Of a stretch of DNA of 64,000 nucleotides, positions 43,533 to 53,775 are shown in pieces. Under the pieces are notes generated by a model. It was not told the DNA's origin, did not search any database, and saw nothing but the letters and a program-made list of their open reading frames with translations. The DNA lies in NCBI GenBank assembly GCA_964627935.1, contig CAZVLB010000013.1, forward strand, positions 62,001 to 126,000, in the 5' to 3' direction. The position numbers and the translations under genes were made by a program. Positions within the stretch are counted from its first letter, which is position 1; each line of letters starts with the position of its first letter. Source of the DNA: JAABVY01 sp964627935. GTDB lineage: Bacteria; Zixibacteria; MSB-5A5; JAABVY01.

Positions 43533-44531
43533 ATGTTTTCTCGCAGAATTATTCCAATAGTGCTGGTGTTTGCAGTGCTGTTTTTATGCCCGGCGCTGTT
43601 CGCCGATTACAGCGAAATCCGTGAGCTGATCCGTCGGGGGGATCTGCGTGCGGCAGAACAAAATCTTGCGCAGGAATTGAATATCTCCCATGAGGACTGG
43701 GAACTGGCCTATCTGAAAGGGCTGATTCAGCCGGATGGGCGTATCTCGATCAGCGAACTTGAGAAATCACTGCTGATGTGCGAGGATGACTGCGAGGACT
43801 TGATTTCGGCTTTGATCTCGGCCTATTATGCAGGCGGCGATTTTGTGCGTGTGTTGACCGTCTACGATAAGCACAAGGGCAAGCTGGATGACGATGAGAA
43901 ATCATTCCGGGCCCGCTGGTTTGCGGCACTGGCGGCGATGCGCAACGGTGACCTGGAAACGGCTGAGGATATTGTCAAAAAAGCCGATGATGCGCCGGAT
44001 CGCTATTCCCCTTATGCCGAGATACTGAGGGCCAATATTCAGATCATGCGTGGTAAGGACAAAGACGGCAACAAACGTCTGAACGAGGTCATATCATCAT
44101 CGGGGCCGAGTTCATTTCTGGCTTTATACAGCCGCACCTATCAGTATGCCAGCCAGGATGATATGGATCGGGCGCTGTCCGGATTTATGATGCTCAAGGA
44201 AACGCGCGAGGGGTTTATCGGATCGGATGATCTTTTGCGCCTGATGGAACCGCAGGAGGAGTCCTCATCGGACGGCAGTGCGGAACGGATTGTCGGCGTG
44301 ACCTACACGATTCAGGTCGGCACCTATGGCGAGCGGGATGAATTCAATGAGATGTTCAGGCAACTCAAGAATGAGGGCTGGACCTGCCATGAGAGCAGCC
44401 GTTATGTGGATGGGCGCAAATACTGGGTGCTCTCGGTGGGATCATTTCCGACGGTGGAAAAGGCCCAGACCTCGAAACATATCCTGGAAAAGCGTTTCGG
44501 CGGATCGTATCGTGTGGTCATACTGGAATAG
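43533..44531 (+). CDS. SPOR-domain exported protein with TPR-like helices
   Basis: 332 residues, 6 bp after lapB. Signal peptide MFSRRIIPIVLVFAVLFLCPALFA; helical repeats through ~residue 235 (AAMRNGDLETAEDIVKKADD); C-terminal SPOR domain (YTIQVGTYGERDEFNEMFRQ ... YWVLSVGSFPTVEKAQ). SPOR domains bind denuded septal peptidoglycan, so the protein probably localises at the division site or cell wall. Its place after lapA-lapB links it to envelope biogenesis. Confidence 0.8.
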   Translation: MFSRRIIPIVLVFAVLFLCPALFADYSEIRELIRRGDLRAAEQNLAQELNISHEDWELAYLKGLIQPDGRISISELEKSLLMCEDDCEDLISALISAYYAGGDFVRVLTVYDKHKGKLDDDEKSFRARWFAALAAMRNGDLETAEDIVKKADDAPDRYSPYAEILRANIQIMRGKDKDGNKRLNEVISSSGPSSFLALYSRTYQYASQDDMDRALSGFMMLKETREGFIGSDDLLRLMEPQEESSSDGSAERIVGVTYTIQVGTYGERDEFNEMFRQLKNEGWTCHESSRYVDGRKYWVLSVGSFPTVEKAQTSKHILEKRFGGSYRVVILE

Positions 44532-44556
44532 CGGGCCCGCAAAATCCGCAAAATTA

Positions 44557-44585
44557 TTGACTTGTAACCCCTAAACATGTAGCTT
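44557..44585 (+). promoter_or_regulatory. Candidate mutS promoter
   Basis: TTGACT, 17 bp, TAGCTT, about 75 bp upstream of the mutS ATG. Confidence 0.4.
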
Positions 44586-44667
44586 TTAATGGGTCGGTGT
44601 TTATTGTACATCGAAGCCTGATCAATCTTTTCCGCCGGATGGTTTTCCGGTTGCGGGGTATGATTTC

Positions 44668-47265
44668 ATGAGCAAGGACAAGCTGACACCATTGATGGAG
44701 CAGTATTACCGGATCAAAGAGGATTATCCGGACAAGATACTGTTTTTCCGCATGGGCGATTTTTACGAGATGTTCGGCGAGGATGCCGAGGAGGCCGCGC
44801 CGATTCTCGAGATCGCGTTGACCTCCCGGGCTCATGGCAAGGCCGCGCCGAAAATACCGTTGGCGGGGATACCGTATCATGCGCTGGAAAAATATCTCGG
44901 ACGTTTGATCGAAGCAGGCAAGAAAGTCGTGATCTGCGAGCAGACCGAGGATCCAAAGTTGGCAAAAGGGCTGGTCAAACGTGAGGTGGTTGAGGTGATC
45001 ACCCCGGGAACATATATGTCCGGCAATGACAATGGCCATAAGCCGGTTTACCTGGCCGCGGCTGTTCGTAACGGCGAGGGATTCGGCCTGAGCTACCTGG
45101 AGCTTTCCACCGGAGAATTCTACCTGGACAGCGAATCGGAAGAGGATATCATCGACCGGCTGAAAACGATCTCGCCCAAAGAGGTGGTCCTGGCCGAAGA
45201 GGATGAAAACCTGCAGTCGAAGATCAGGCTCTACCTGCCCGCAACCACGATCAGCAAAATCGAATCATGGAAGCTGGACAATCAAACAGCCTATCATAAA
45301 GTGCGCGAGCATTTCAAGGTAGACAGCCTGGAGGGGTTCGGGGTTGAGGAAGGCAGCGACGGCATCTCGGCCGCGGGCGGGATTCTTTACTACCTGGATG
45401 AAAACAAGCTGATCGATTTGAAGCATATCCGTTCTGTGAAAGTCCCGCATTTCGATGAAAACATGTTCCTGGATTCATCCACGATAGAGAATCTGGAGAT
45501 ATTTTCATCATCATCGGGCAAATCGCTTTTTTCGATTCTAAATCGTACCCGTACAGCTATGGGCGCACGCAATCTTCGTCAGGCCCTGACCAGCCCGTTT
45601 CGCAATCTGGAAAAAATCAGAAGCCGTCAGGATAACATAGCCGCCTTAATCGAGGACAGGCCGTGTCTGAACGAGCTCAACGATCTGCTCAAATCGATTT
45701 CCGATATTGAAAGAATCGCCGGTAAACTGGGACGTTTCAAGGCCGGGCCACGTGATCTCCATGCCCTGCGTGTGTCTCTCGAAAAGACAGTCGAGGTGAC
45801 GGAAAAAGCAGGCGATCTGAATCTTGCAGATAATGCGCTCAATCATGACGACAGAAGTCAAATCGAAAAGACCGCCGAGCTAATCAAGAGCGCAATTGTC
45901 GATGACCCGCCCATGCATTTTGGCGAGGGAGGAATTATAAAGCCGGGCTATGATCGGACGCTGGATGATCTTAAGGCTTCGATTTCCGAGTCGCAGAAAT
46001 GGATCGCCTCGCTTCAGGCTGTGGAAAAGAAAAACACCGGCATACCATCATTAAAAGTAGGCTTCAACAAAGTTTTTGGATACTACATAGAGGTTACACG
46101 GTCTCATCTGGACAAGGTCCCGGAAAATTATATACGCAAGCAGACACTGGTTTCGGCGGAAAGATTTATCACCCAGGAGCTGAAAGAGAAAGAGGAGATA
46201 ATTTTATCTGCCGAGGAGAAGATCAACCGCCAGGAGGAACATCTTTTCCTGCAACTGCGCGAACTTCTTTCGGAGAGAATCGAGCTATTGCAAAAGGCGG
46301 CTACATATATTGCTGAAATTGATCTGTTCTGCGCGCTGGCGGCCTGCGCGATAAGTTATAACTATAGCCGTCCCGAACTCGAGGAATCGAGCAGGATCAG
46401 CATCAAAAACGGCCGTCATCCGGTTATAGAGCAGATCCTGCCCTCAGGCAAATTCGTACCCAATGATACCGAAATCGATGCCAAAAAGGATCAGATTCAT
46501 ATCATTACTGGTCCCAATATGGCCGGAAAATCGACATATCTTCGGCAGGTCGGACAGCTTGTGCTGATGGCGCAGATCGGGTCATATATACCGGTTGAGC
46601 AGGCCCGGATCGGGCTGGTGGATCGGATCTTTACCCGCGTGGGCGCGACCGACAAGATCACACTGGGGCAGTCGACATTCCTGGTGGAGATGAATGAGAG
46701 CGCCAATATTTTGCATAACTGCACAGATAAAAGCTTGATTCTTCTGGATGAAATCGGACGCGGCACCTCTACCTACGATGGCCTTTCGATCGCCTGGGCG
46801 GTAAGCGAATACCTGCATGAAACAAAGGGCAAACAGGCCAAGACATTATTTGCCACACATTATCATGAACTGACCCGTCTGGCGCAGAGATTCAAACGGA
46901 TCAGGAATTTCCAGGTGGCGGTCAGGGAATGGCAGGAGCAGATTATCTTTATCAGGAAGATTATCCCGGGCGGATGTGACGACAGCTATGGGATTTTTGT
47001 GGCGCAACTGGCGGGTGTGCCGCGCGAGGTTACCGATCGCGCAAGAGTTATTTTGCGCGGCCTGGAAGAGGGCAAGTTTATATCTGATACAAAAAGTGAT
47101 GAATCAGATCAGGAGACATTGTTCAGGCATAAGTACGGCAATGCCAACAGCGCCCACAAGCGTGTCATAGATAAGCTGAAAGCGCTCGATCCGGAGCAGA
47201 CCACGCCGCTTCAGGCCCTGAATTATCTGACCGGATTAAAAGAAATGTTAGGAGATGACGATTGA
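44668..47265 (+). CDS. mutS: DNA mismatch repair protein MutS
   Basis: Recognises mismatches and recruits MutL. 865 residues. The mismatch-binding Phe-x-Glu lies in FFRMGDFYEMFGEDA near residue 30; clamp and lever domains follow; the ATPase has Walker A GPNMAGKST near 615, STFLVEMNE and the Walker B LLDEIGRGTSTYDG. The C-terminus has the helix-turn-helix part. It ends four bases into the mutL start (TTGA overlap), giving a coupled mutS-mutL-miaA operon. Confidence 0.97.
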   Translation: MSKDKLTPLMEQYYRIKEDYPDKILFFRMGDFYEMFGEDAEEAAPILEIALTSRAHGKAAPKIPLAGIPYHALEKYLGRLIEAGKKVVICEQTEDPKLAKGLVKREVVEVITPGTYMSGNDNGHKPVYLAAAVRNGEGFGLSYLELSTGEFYLDSESEEDIIDRLKTISPKEVVLAEEDENLQSKIRLYLPATTISKIESWKLDNQTAYHKVREHFKVDSLEGFGVEEGSDGISAAGGILYYLDENKLIDLKHIRSVKVPHFDENMFLDSSTIENLEIFSSSSGKSLFSILNRTRTAMGARNLRQALTSPFRNLEKIRSRQDNIAALIEDRPCLNELNDLLKSISDIERIAGKLGRFKAGPRDLHALRVSLEKTVEVTEKAGDLNLADNALNHDDRSQIEKTAELIKSAIVDDPPMHFGEGGIIKPGYDRTLDDLKASISESQKWIASLQAVEKKNTGIPSLKVGFNKVFGYYIEVTRSHLDKVPENYIRKQTLVSAERFITQELKEKEEIILSAEEKINRQEEHLFLQLRELLSERIELLQKAATYIAEIDLFCALAACAISYNYSRPELEESSRISIKNGRHPVIEQILPSGKFVPNDTEIDAKKDQIHIITGPNMAGKSTYLRQVGQLVLMAQIGSYIPVEQARIGLVDRIFTRVGATDKITLGQSTFLVEMNESANILHNCTDKSLILLDEIGRGTSTYDGLSIAWAVSEYLHETKGKQAKTLFATHYHELTRLAQRFKRIRNFQVAVREWQEQIIFIRKIIPGGCDDSYGIFVAQLAGVPREVTDRARVILRGLEEGKFISDTKSDESDQETLFRHKYGNANSAHKRVIDKLKALDPEQTTPLQALNYLTGLKEMLGDDD

Positions 47266-49103
47266 GGCAGCTTGCGATTCTCCCCGAGAACCTGATCAAT
47301 AAAATTGCCGCCGGCGAGGTGGTGGAACGTCCCGCCTCGGTGGTCAAGGAACTGGTCGAGAATTCAATCGATGCCGGCGCGGATCATATTCATGTGGAGA
47401 TCGAAAAAGGGGGAATGAAGCTGATCAAGGTCAGCGATAACGGCAGTGGAATAGAAAAAAGTCTCTTGCCGATCGCCCTGAAACGTCACGCCACCTCCAA
47501 ACTGGGATCACTGGAGGAGCTGGAATCGATAGCCAGTCTTGGATTCCGGGGCGAGGCGCTGCCCTCGATAGCCTCGGTATCGTTATTTGAGATTACATCC
47601 AAGACCGAGCAACAGGTTTCCGGCTACAAAATCAGGCTGGAGGGGGGCAAGGTTGTGGCCGAATCGGACTCGGGTGCGCCGGACGGCACATTGATTGAGG
47701 TTCGAGAACTTTTCTTTAATACCCCGGCGCGCAGGAAATTTATGAAAACACAGGTGACCGAGACCCGTCATGTCATAGATACAATCAACGGCCTGGCGCT
47801 GGCCTATCCGGCGATTGGTTTTGAGCTTGTTTCGGAAGGGCGTGAGCTTTTTTCATATTCCAGGGCATCGGATTACAGTCAACGGGTTCGGGATGTGTTG
47901 GGGATGAGCGATTTCAAGAACATGGTCGAATTTTCCGAGGAGGCGGAGGGACTGAGGTTGTTCGGTTTCACGGTCAAGCCGGAGTATGCGCGCAAGAATC
48001 GTGCGATGGTCTATTTTATTGTTAATGGACGCAGGATACAGTCGTCGCTTATGTATTCCGCCTTGCGCAACGGCTATGGCGAGTTTTTGATCAAGGGCCG
48101 TTATCCGCAGGCGGTGATTTATATCTACATGGATCCGTCGGCATTGGATGTCAATGTCAGCCCGACCAAAAGCGAGGTTCGTTTTTCCAATGAACGAATG
48201 ATCTACGGCTCCCTGATGAATTCGGTACGCAAGGCCCTGAGCCGTGATGATATAATTCCCCGCGGCGAAGAGGGGCAGGAGATCCATGGGCGGTTTCCGC
48301 AGACTTCCGCCAGGTCGGCGGATGCAAATTATCGTGAGAAGATTCGAGATGCGGCCGAACAGTTTTTTGCGGCGCAGGCCTCGCGGGATGATCAATCGCA
48401 GACATCGCTGGAAATCCGTCCGGCAATAAAAACAGCGACACTGGAAGAGATAAATCCGCTTGAAATCAGAAGGCAGCCGGAGACAGAAGTTCGTGTTGAG
48501 CAGAGACCAGTTCCGGAGAAACGGGTGCTGGGATCATCGCCTTATAAAGTCGAACAGTTTGCGGATATGTTTATAGTGGCCTTTTCGCGCGATCAGGTGA
48601 TGATAATCGATCAGCATGCCGCTCATGAACGGATCCTTTATGAACGGGCGCTTAAATCATTTCAGGAGCAGAAATTAACTTCCCAGAAACTGTTGCTTCC
48701 GATTAATATCGAGATGGAGCCCTCGATGATTGCGGCGGCCGAGCAATATTTTGATTTGCTGGATTCGCTGGGCTTCGAGCTGGAAAGATTCGGTCCGAGG
48801 GCATTGGCGGTCTATGGTATTCCGGCTGTGACAGGGGGCAAAAATCCCGAGGGCCTGATCAAGGACCTGCTTTCTGATCTCATTGAATACGGTTCCGAAT
48901 CGGAGGACAGGTTCAAGCTGGCGGCGCAAATGTTTGCCTGCCGGGCGGCGATCAAGGCCGGGGATCGTCTGGGTGAGGATATGATGAGGGGTCTGGTCAG
49001 GGAGCTTTATAATGCCGAGAACCCGTATATATGTCCCCACGGCCGTCCCACAATCATCCGTCACACTGTCGAGAGTTTAAGGCAGAAGTTTGGAAGGTCA
49101 TAA
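47262..49103 (+). CDS. mutL: DNA mismatch repair protein MutL
   Basis: 613 residues from a TTG start that overlaps the mutS stop; GGAG lies 8 nt upstream. GHKL ATPase motifs: NKIAAGEVVERPASVVKELV, DNGSGI, RHATSKL and GFRGEALPSIASVS. The C-terminal domain has the metal-dependent endonuclease motif DQHAAHERILYE (DQHAx2Ex4E) plus ACRAAIKAGD and CPHGRPT, so this MutL nicks DNA itself, as expected where MutH is absent. Confidence 0.97.
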   Translation: MRQLAILPENLINKIAAGEVVERPASVVKELVENSIDAGADHIHVEIEKGGMKLIKVSDNGSGIEKSLLPIALKRHATSKLGSLEELESIASLGFRGEALPSIASVSLFEITSKTEQQVSGYKIRLEGGKVVAESDSGAPDGTLIEVRELFFNTPARRKFMKTQVTETRHVIDTINGLALAYPAIGFELVSEGRELFSYSRASDYSQRVRDVLGMSDFKNMVEFSEEAEGLRLFGFTVKPEYARKNRAMVYFIVNGRRIQSSLMYSALRNGYGEFLIKGRYPQAVIYIYMDPSALDVNVSPTKSEVRFSNERMIYGSLMNSVRKALSRDDIIPRGEEGQEIHGRFPQTSARSADANYREKIRDAAEQFFAAQASRDDQSQTSLEIRPAIKTATLEEINPLEIRRQPETEVRVEQRPVPEKRVLGSSPYKVEQFADMFIVAFSRDQVMIIDQHAAHERILYERALKSFQEQKLTSQKLLLPINIEMEPSMIAAAEQYFDLLDSLGFELERFGPRALAVYGIPAVTGGKNPEGLIKDLLSDLIEYGSESEDRFKLAAQMFACRAAIKAGDRLGEDMMRGLVRELYNAENPYICPHGRPTIIRHTVESLRQKFGRS

Positions 49104-50019
49104 GGGTCATAAGGTGCTGGGGATAGTAGGTCCCACGGGAGTGGGCAAGACCGGCATTGCAATCAAGGTATGTAAACAGCTTGGGGGTGAGATAGTATCC
49201 TGCGACTCACGTCAGATATATCGGGGACTGGATATCGGCACGGCCAAGCCGACTGAAGAGGAAAAATCCCGGGTAAAGCATCATCTGATAGATATAATCG
49301 AAATCGGGGAACAGTTTTCGGCCAATGAGTATCGTCAGATGGCTCTTGAGGTTATCGACAATCTTTTCAAGAACGGTATTAAGCCGGTGGTGGTTGGCGG
49401 TACGGGCCTGTATTACAGGGCATTGACTGAGGGCTTTTTTGAGATTCCAGAAAATGATCCGGAGTATCGCAACAGGCTGGAACTTGAAGCGGAAGAAAAG
49501 GGCAATGAGTGTTTGTGGGATAAACTAAATCAGATCGATCCGCAATCTGCGCAGAAAATTTCAAAATCCGATAGGTTCAGAATTATCAGGGCCCTGGAGA
49601 TATTTCATCTGACCGGCAGAAAAAAATCCGAGCTGTCTGCCAGCGGAGAATACCCACAGCCTACTTATAATTATATAACAATTGGACTTAACCTTAAACG
49701 GAAACATCTTTACAAACGTATTAACAAAAGAGTAGAGGAAATGTTTGATGAGGGCTGGATCGAGGAAACCCGCCAATTAATTTCATCCTCGCGGCTGAAT
49801 TCGAGAAACATTAGCAAGTTAATGGGGTATAATACCTTATATTACTATTTGAGAGGAGAGCTTGAGATTGGTGAGGCGTTTGAGAAAATCAAGCAGGCAC
49901 ATCGCAATTATGCCAAACGTCAGCTGACATGGTTTAAAAGGGTCAAGGGAATACGCTGGATATCATCGGATGATCCCCGGGCTGTTGAGAAAATAGTGGA
50001 ACTGTTTAAAGAGCAGTAA
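49090..50019 (+). CDS. miaA: tRNA dimethylallyltransferase MiaA
   Basis: Adds a dimethylallyl group to A37 of tRNAs that read codons beginning with U. 309 residues with P-loop GPTGVGKTGIA at ~14, SCDSRQIYRGLDIGTAKPT, and GGTGLYYRALTEG. The frame begins with TTG at 49090, overlapping mutL by 14 bp; a GTG eight codons later is possible but would remove the lead into the P-loop strand. The ispA gene ~15 kb upstream makes prenyl donors of the same pathway. Confidence 0.94.
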   Translation: MEGHKGHKVLGIVGPTGVGKTGIAIKVCKQLGGEIVSCDSRQIYRGLDIGTAKPTEEEKSRVKHHLIDIIEIGEQFSANEYRQMALEVIDNLFKNGIKPVVVGGTGLYYRALTEGFFEIPENDPEYRNRLELEAEEKGNECLWDKLNQIDPQSAQKISKSDRFRIIRALEIFHLTGRKKSELSASGEYPQPTYNYITIGLNLKRKHLYKRINKRVEEMFDEGWIEETRQLISSSRLNSRNISKLMGYNTLYYYLRGELEIGEAFEKIKQAHRNYAKRQLTWFKRVKGIRWISSDDPRAVEKIVELFKEQ

Positions 50020-50159
50020 GTTATCTTCAGAAAATGCCGATTAATATAGAGAATAATAGTATTATAATAATGATTATAAAAATATCTTGACAAAGTATCA
50101 GAACACTTTTTTCATTATGTTGTCAATCAACAGGTTGCTCATACATGAAGGGTAAGTAA

Positions 50160-52625
50160 ATGAGAACATCATTGATCATTCTAATAGTGGCCGCATTCCT
50201 GGCCCTGGCATCATGCTCGAGCCAGGTGCGTAACGGTGAGATTCAGCAGGCCGACAATCCCCCGCAAAGCGAGAACTCGCAACAGTCATCCGATCAACAG
50301 CAGGACTATCAAGTAGCCGATAATCCGGCCCAGGATTCAGATCAGGAGGCGATTACCTCGGAGATTGCCTCGGAGCCGGAACCGACTGGCCTTACCGATG
50401 AAGAGGTTATCTATAAATTCAGTGTGGCGGAAGAATATTATGCTTTCGGTGTTGCCGCCAATCTGCGCAAGGACTGGAACGAAGCGCAGTATTATTTCGA
50501 GAAGGCGATTGAGGAATTGACCACGCTTGAATTCGATTTCGATTCGACTGATTCTGAAAACGTGATCCTCGAGCACAGCTATCGTCGCTTGATGAATGAG
50601 ATTACCTCGGATTACAAGTTGACACTGTTTAATTTAAATATTCTCGATGAGGAGGCTTCGCCTTTCGCGCTTGATGAGAAATTCCGTCAGCTGGACAGCC
50701 TGTCGGGTTTTGCCGGTGATACAATTGTTACCCGCGAGGTTATCGCGCAGCAGGTCACTTATGATATGCCGATCACGATCAATGATAAGGTTACCAAGTG
50801 GATAATATATTTCCAGACCTCGGCGCGCAAGAATATGGAGCTGTGGCTGGCCCGGTCGGGTATGTATATACCCTTGATGGAAAAGATCCTGGAAGAAGAG
50901 GGCGTGCCTCATGACCTGGTCTATCTGCCGATTATCGAAAGCGGGTTTTCATCGCGGGCTTATTCTCGAGTGGCCGCGGTTGGTTTCTGGCAATTTATGT
51001 CTTATACGGCCCGTCAATGGGGCCTGAAGATAGACTGGTGGTATGATGAGCGCCGTGATTTTGAGAAAGCCACTCGAGCCGCCGCCAAGTATCTGAAGTA
51101 TCTCTACGGAGAGTTCAATGACTGGCGGCTGGCCCTGACCGCTTATAACGGCGGGCCCGGCAATGTCAACAAGATGATAAGATATAACAAGGGCAAGGAT
51201 TACTGGGACTGGCGTATCCGTAATCGCGAGATGGGCAATTTTGTGTCCAAGTATATGGCCGCCACGATTATCGCCAAAGAGCCGTTGAAATATGGTTTCG
51301 ATGTCGAATACGGCCAGCCCCTGAAATGGGAAGTGGTCACAATTGACCGGGCTGTTTATCTGAAAGATATAGCCAATGCCACCGGAGTTAGTGTCAAAAA
51401 GATCAAAGAACTGAATCCGGCCATACTGCGTGATTACACTCCGCCCAATATGAAAAAATTCAAGCTCAGGCTTCCGGTGGGAACCTCCAGCAGGTTCTTC
51501 GCCGATTTCGGCAAGATGGAGAGCCCGGAAGAGACCAGCTTTGTGCGTCACAGGATCAGCAGGGGTGAGACTGTTTCCACGATCGCCCGGCGCTATGGTG
51601 TGTCACAGCAGGCGATTATACAGTTCAACAACCTCAGGCGCCCGTATAGAATTATAGCCGGCAAGACAATAGTAATCCCGGTGCCGATAGGCGGATCGTA
51701 TGCATCCAGCAGCGGTAGTTATGAGCTGACCGGAAACCATTATATCGTCAGGCGGGGCGACAATCTTTCCAAGATCGCCCGGGCATTCCGGACCACGCCT
51801 GAGGCGATAGCGCAGTTGAATAATCTGCATTCAAAACATCAGATAAGCGTGGGCCAGAAGCTGAATATTCCCGGTAAGTCTACGAGTCAGCCGTACACAG
51901 GCCAGTATTTCTCATATCGGATCAGAAAGGGCGACACGCTGTCAAAACTGGCTCATCGTTATGGCACATCGGTCGGCAAGATCTGTAGTTTCAATGGAAT
52001 CTCGCGCTGGACAACGCTTTATATCGGCCAGGAGCTTAAGATTCCGGGCAGTGCGCCAAGCAGCACATATGCCTCAACGGGTTTATCCGGTTCAGCGAGC
52101 TCAAGTGGTGATTATTTTATTCACACGGTCACAAGGGGCCAGAACCTGACATATCTGGCCAAAAAATACAATACATCAGTTAACGCTATATGCGGTATGA
52201 ACGGTATATCCAAGTGGAGCACATTATCCATCGGGCAGAAGCTCAAAATACCGGGAAAATACACAGTTGCTGATGTGCCTTCGCATACCGGCAGTAAGGC
52301 TGAATACGTGAATCACAGGGTAAGAAGCGGCGAGACGCTTTCCCTGATAGCCGGAAAATACAGGACATCCGTCAATGATATATGCACCACAAACGGGATT
52401 TCGAAACATAGCACGATCTATGTCGGACAGGTTCTGCGGGTTCCGCTCGGCGGCGGAGCTGTAACGAATAATGATTATGTTATTTATGTGGTTAGAAGGG
52501 GGGACACATTATGGGATATAGCCCGCACGTTCGACACCTCCACGCATGAGATCATCAGGCTCAACAACCATGTAAATCCGCGTAATCTGAGGGTTGGCGA
52601 TAAGCTTAAAATCAGGGTAAATTGA
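50160..52625 (+). CDS. MltD-like lytic transglycosylase lipoprotein with LysM repeats
   Basis: 821 residues. Lipoprotein signal ending LALASC (Cys19), then a Gln/Asn/Ser-rich linker. The SLT domain (about residues 240-370) has the catalytic Glu in LPIIESGFSSRA, VGFWQFMSYTARQWG and LALTAYNGGPGNV. Six clear LysM motifs follow (VRRGDNLSKIARAF; IRKGDTLSKLAHRYG; VRSGETLSLIAGKYR; VRRGDTLWDIARTF and others) with a seventh degenerate one before them, more than the two or three usual for MltD. It cleaves peptidoglycan strands from the outer membrane side. A TTGACA at 50087 lacks a good -10. sppA follows 1 bp later. Confidence 0.92.
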   Translation: MRTSLIILIVAAFLALASCSSQVRNGEIQQADNPPQSENSQQSSDQQQDYQVADNPAQDSDQEAITSEIASEPEPTGLTDEEVIYKFSVAEEYYAFGVAANLRKDWNEAQYYFEKAIEELTTLEFDFDSTDSENVILEHSYRRLMNEITSDYKLTLFNLNILDEEASPFALDEKFRQLDSLSGFAGDTIVTREVIAQQVTYDMPITINDKVTKWIIYFQTSARKNMELWLARSGMYIPLMEKILEEEGVPHDLVYLPIIESGFSSRAYSRVAAVGFWQFMSYTARQWGLKIDWWYDERRDFEKATRAAAKYLKYLYGEFNDWRLALTAYNGGPGNVNKMIRYNKGKDYWDWRIRNREMGNFVSKYMAATIIAKEPLKYGFDVEYGQPLKWEVVTIDRAVYLKDIANATGVSVKKIKELNPAILRDYTPPNMKKFKLRLPVGTSSRFFADFGKMESPEETSFVRHRISRGETVSTIARRYGVSQQAIIQFNNLRRPYRIIAGKTIVIPVPIGGSYASSSGSYELTGNHYIVRRGDNLSKIARAFRTTPEAIAQLNNLHSKHQISVGQKLNIPGKSTSQPYTGQYFSYRIRKGDTLSKLAHRYGTSVGKICSFNGISRWTTLYIGQELKIPGSAPSSTYASTGLSGSASSSGDYFIHTVTRGQNLTYLAKKYNTSVNAICGMNGISKWSTLSIGQKLKIPGKYTVADVPSHTGSKAEYVNHRVRSGETLSLIAGKYRTSVNDICTTNGISKHSTIYVGQVLRVPLGGGAVTNNDYVIYVVRRGDTLWDIARTFDTSTHEIIRLNNHVNPRNLRVGDKLKIRVN

Positions 52626-52626
52626 T

Positions 52627-53514
52627 TTGGCCGGACGTCGTAATTTAGTACTGGGAATACTGGTGGGGGGATTTATTTTCCTGTTCCTGCTGTTTTTCGT
52701 GATTGGCATTGTGAGCATGATGGGTCGCGAGGATGGCTGGAGCGGATTTGGCGACAAGCTGGCTATTGTTGAGATAGAAGGCACGATCCTTGAATCGGAG
52801 CAGGCTGTCAGCAATCTGCGTGAATATGCTGACAACAGTTCGGTCAAGGGCATTCTCGTGAGGATTAATTCTCCCGGCGGCGTGGTAGCGCCCTCGCAGG
52901 AGATTTATGATGAGATATTGCGAATCAGGGATGATGGGTTGCCGGTAGTGGTTTCGATGGGTTCTGTGGCGGCCTCGGGCGGTTATTATATAGCCTGTGC
53001 CGGGGATCGTGTTTTCGCTAATCCGGGAACTCTCACCGGTTCTATCGGTGTAATATTGCAGTACCCTGTGGTTAAAGAACTTATGGATAAGATCGGAATA
53101 CAGTATCAGACTATCAAGACCGGCAGGGTCAAGGATGTCGGCTCTCCCTTCCGCGAACCGGATCAGGCGGATATCGAGATGCTGAGCGCGGCTATGGAAG
53201 ATGTTCACGCGCAGTTCGTGAATGTAGTTGCGGAGCGTCGGGAACTGGATCCGGACAGTGTCAGGACTCTGGCCGACGGTTCGATATTTACCGGACGCCA
53301 GGCAATGGAACTGGGGCTTGTGGATGAGCTGGGGAGCTATGAGGATGCGCTCGAGTACCTGGCCGATATCGCCGATCTGGATGGTGATTTCTCGAGACTT
53401 AAACCGAGAGAGCGCAGTGAATTAACGATTTTTGACCTGCTGGGTGAGGCGGCCCTGGATTATCTGGATGAAATCCGGACCGGTGGGCCCCAGCTGATGT
53501 ACCTGTACAGGTGA
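52627..53514 (+). CDS. sppA: Signal peptide peptidase SppA (short form)
   Basis: 295 residues from a TTG start directly after the transglycosylase stop. One N-terminal membrane anchor (LGILVGGFIFLFLLFFVIGIV), then the single SppA/S49 domain: VKGILVRINSPGGVV, catalytic Ser in MGSVAASGGYYIA, TGSIGVI, and the general-base Lys in GRVKDVGSPFR. It digests cleaved signal peptides in the membrane; short forms assemble as octamers. The next gene follows after 4 bp. Confidence 0.94.
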   Translation: MAGRRNLVLGILVGGFIFLFLLFFVIGIVSMMGREDGWSGFGDKLAIVEIEGTILESEQAVSNLREYADNSSVKGILVRINSPGGVVAPSQEIYDEILRIRDDGLPVVVSMGSVAASGGYYIACAGDRVFANPGTLTGSIGVILQYPVVKELMDKIGIQYQTIKTGRVKDVGSPFREPDQADIEMLSAAMEDVHAQFVNVVAERRELDPDSVRTLADGSIFTGRQAMELGLVDELGSYEDALEYLADIADLDGDFSRLKPRERSELTIFDLLGEAALDYLDEIRTGGPQLMYLYR

Positions 53515-53518
53515 TGAA

Positions 53519-53737
53519 ATGCCTTTGTATGAATATAAATGCAGTCGATGCGGTAAGGAATTTGAGGAGTTGATCAGAACGGCCGATCAGAGTGTGGTAT
53601 GTCCCGCTTGCGGATCGGAAGATTGCCCCAAGCAGTTTTCGGTTTTCGGATTTTCAGCAGGAAACGGCTTCGTGTCATCGGGCTCATCATGTTCCTGCAG
53701 TGGCTGCAGTTCCCATAATTGTAGTGGTTGCAAATAA
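53519..53737 (+). CDS. FmdB-family zinc-ribbon protein, Cys-rich tail
   Basis: 72 residues beginning MPLYEYKCSRCGKEFEELIR with a second CPAC pair, the FmdB ribbon. The tail is rich in Cys and Ser (SSCSCSGCSSHNCSGC), a further possible metal site. It differs from the member at 19846, whose tail is Lys-rich. Function of the family is unknown. It sits 4 bp after sppA and 38 bp before the HU gene. Confidence 0.85.
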   Translation: MPLYEYKCSRCGKEFEELIRTADQSVVCPACGSEDCPKQFSVFGFSAGNGFVSSGSSCSCSGCSSHNCSGCK

Positions 53738-53775
53738 AATAAAGAATGATAAATTGGTCAACTAAGGAGGGAGAA

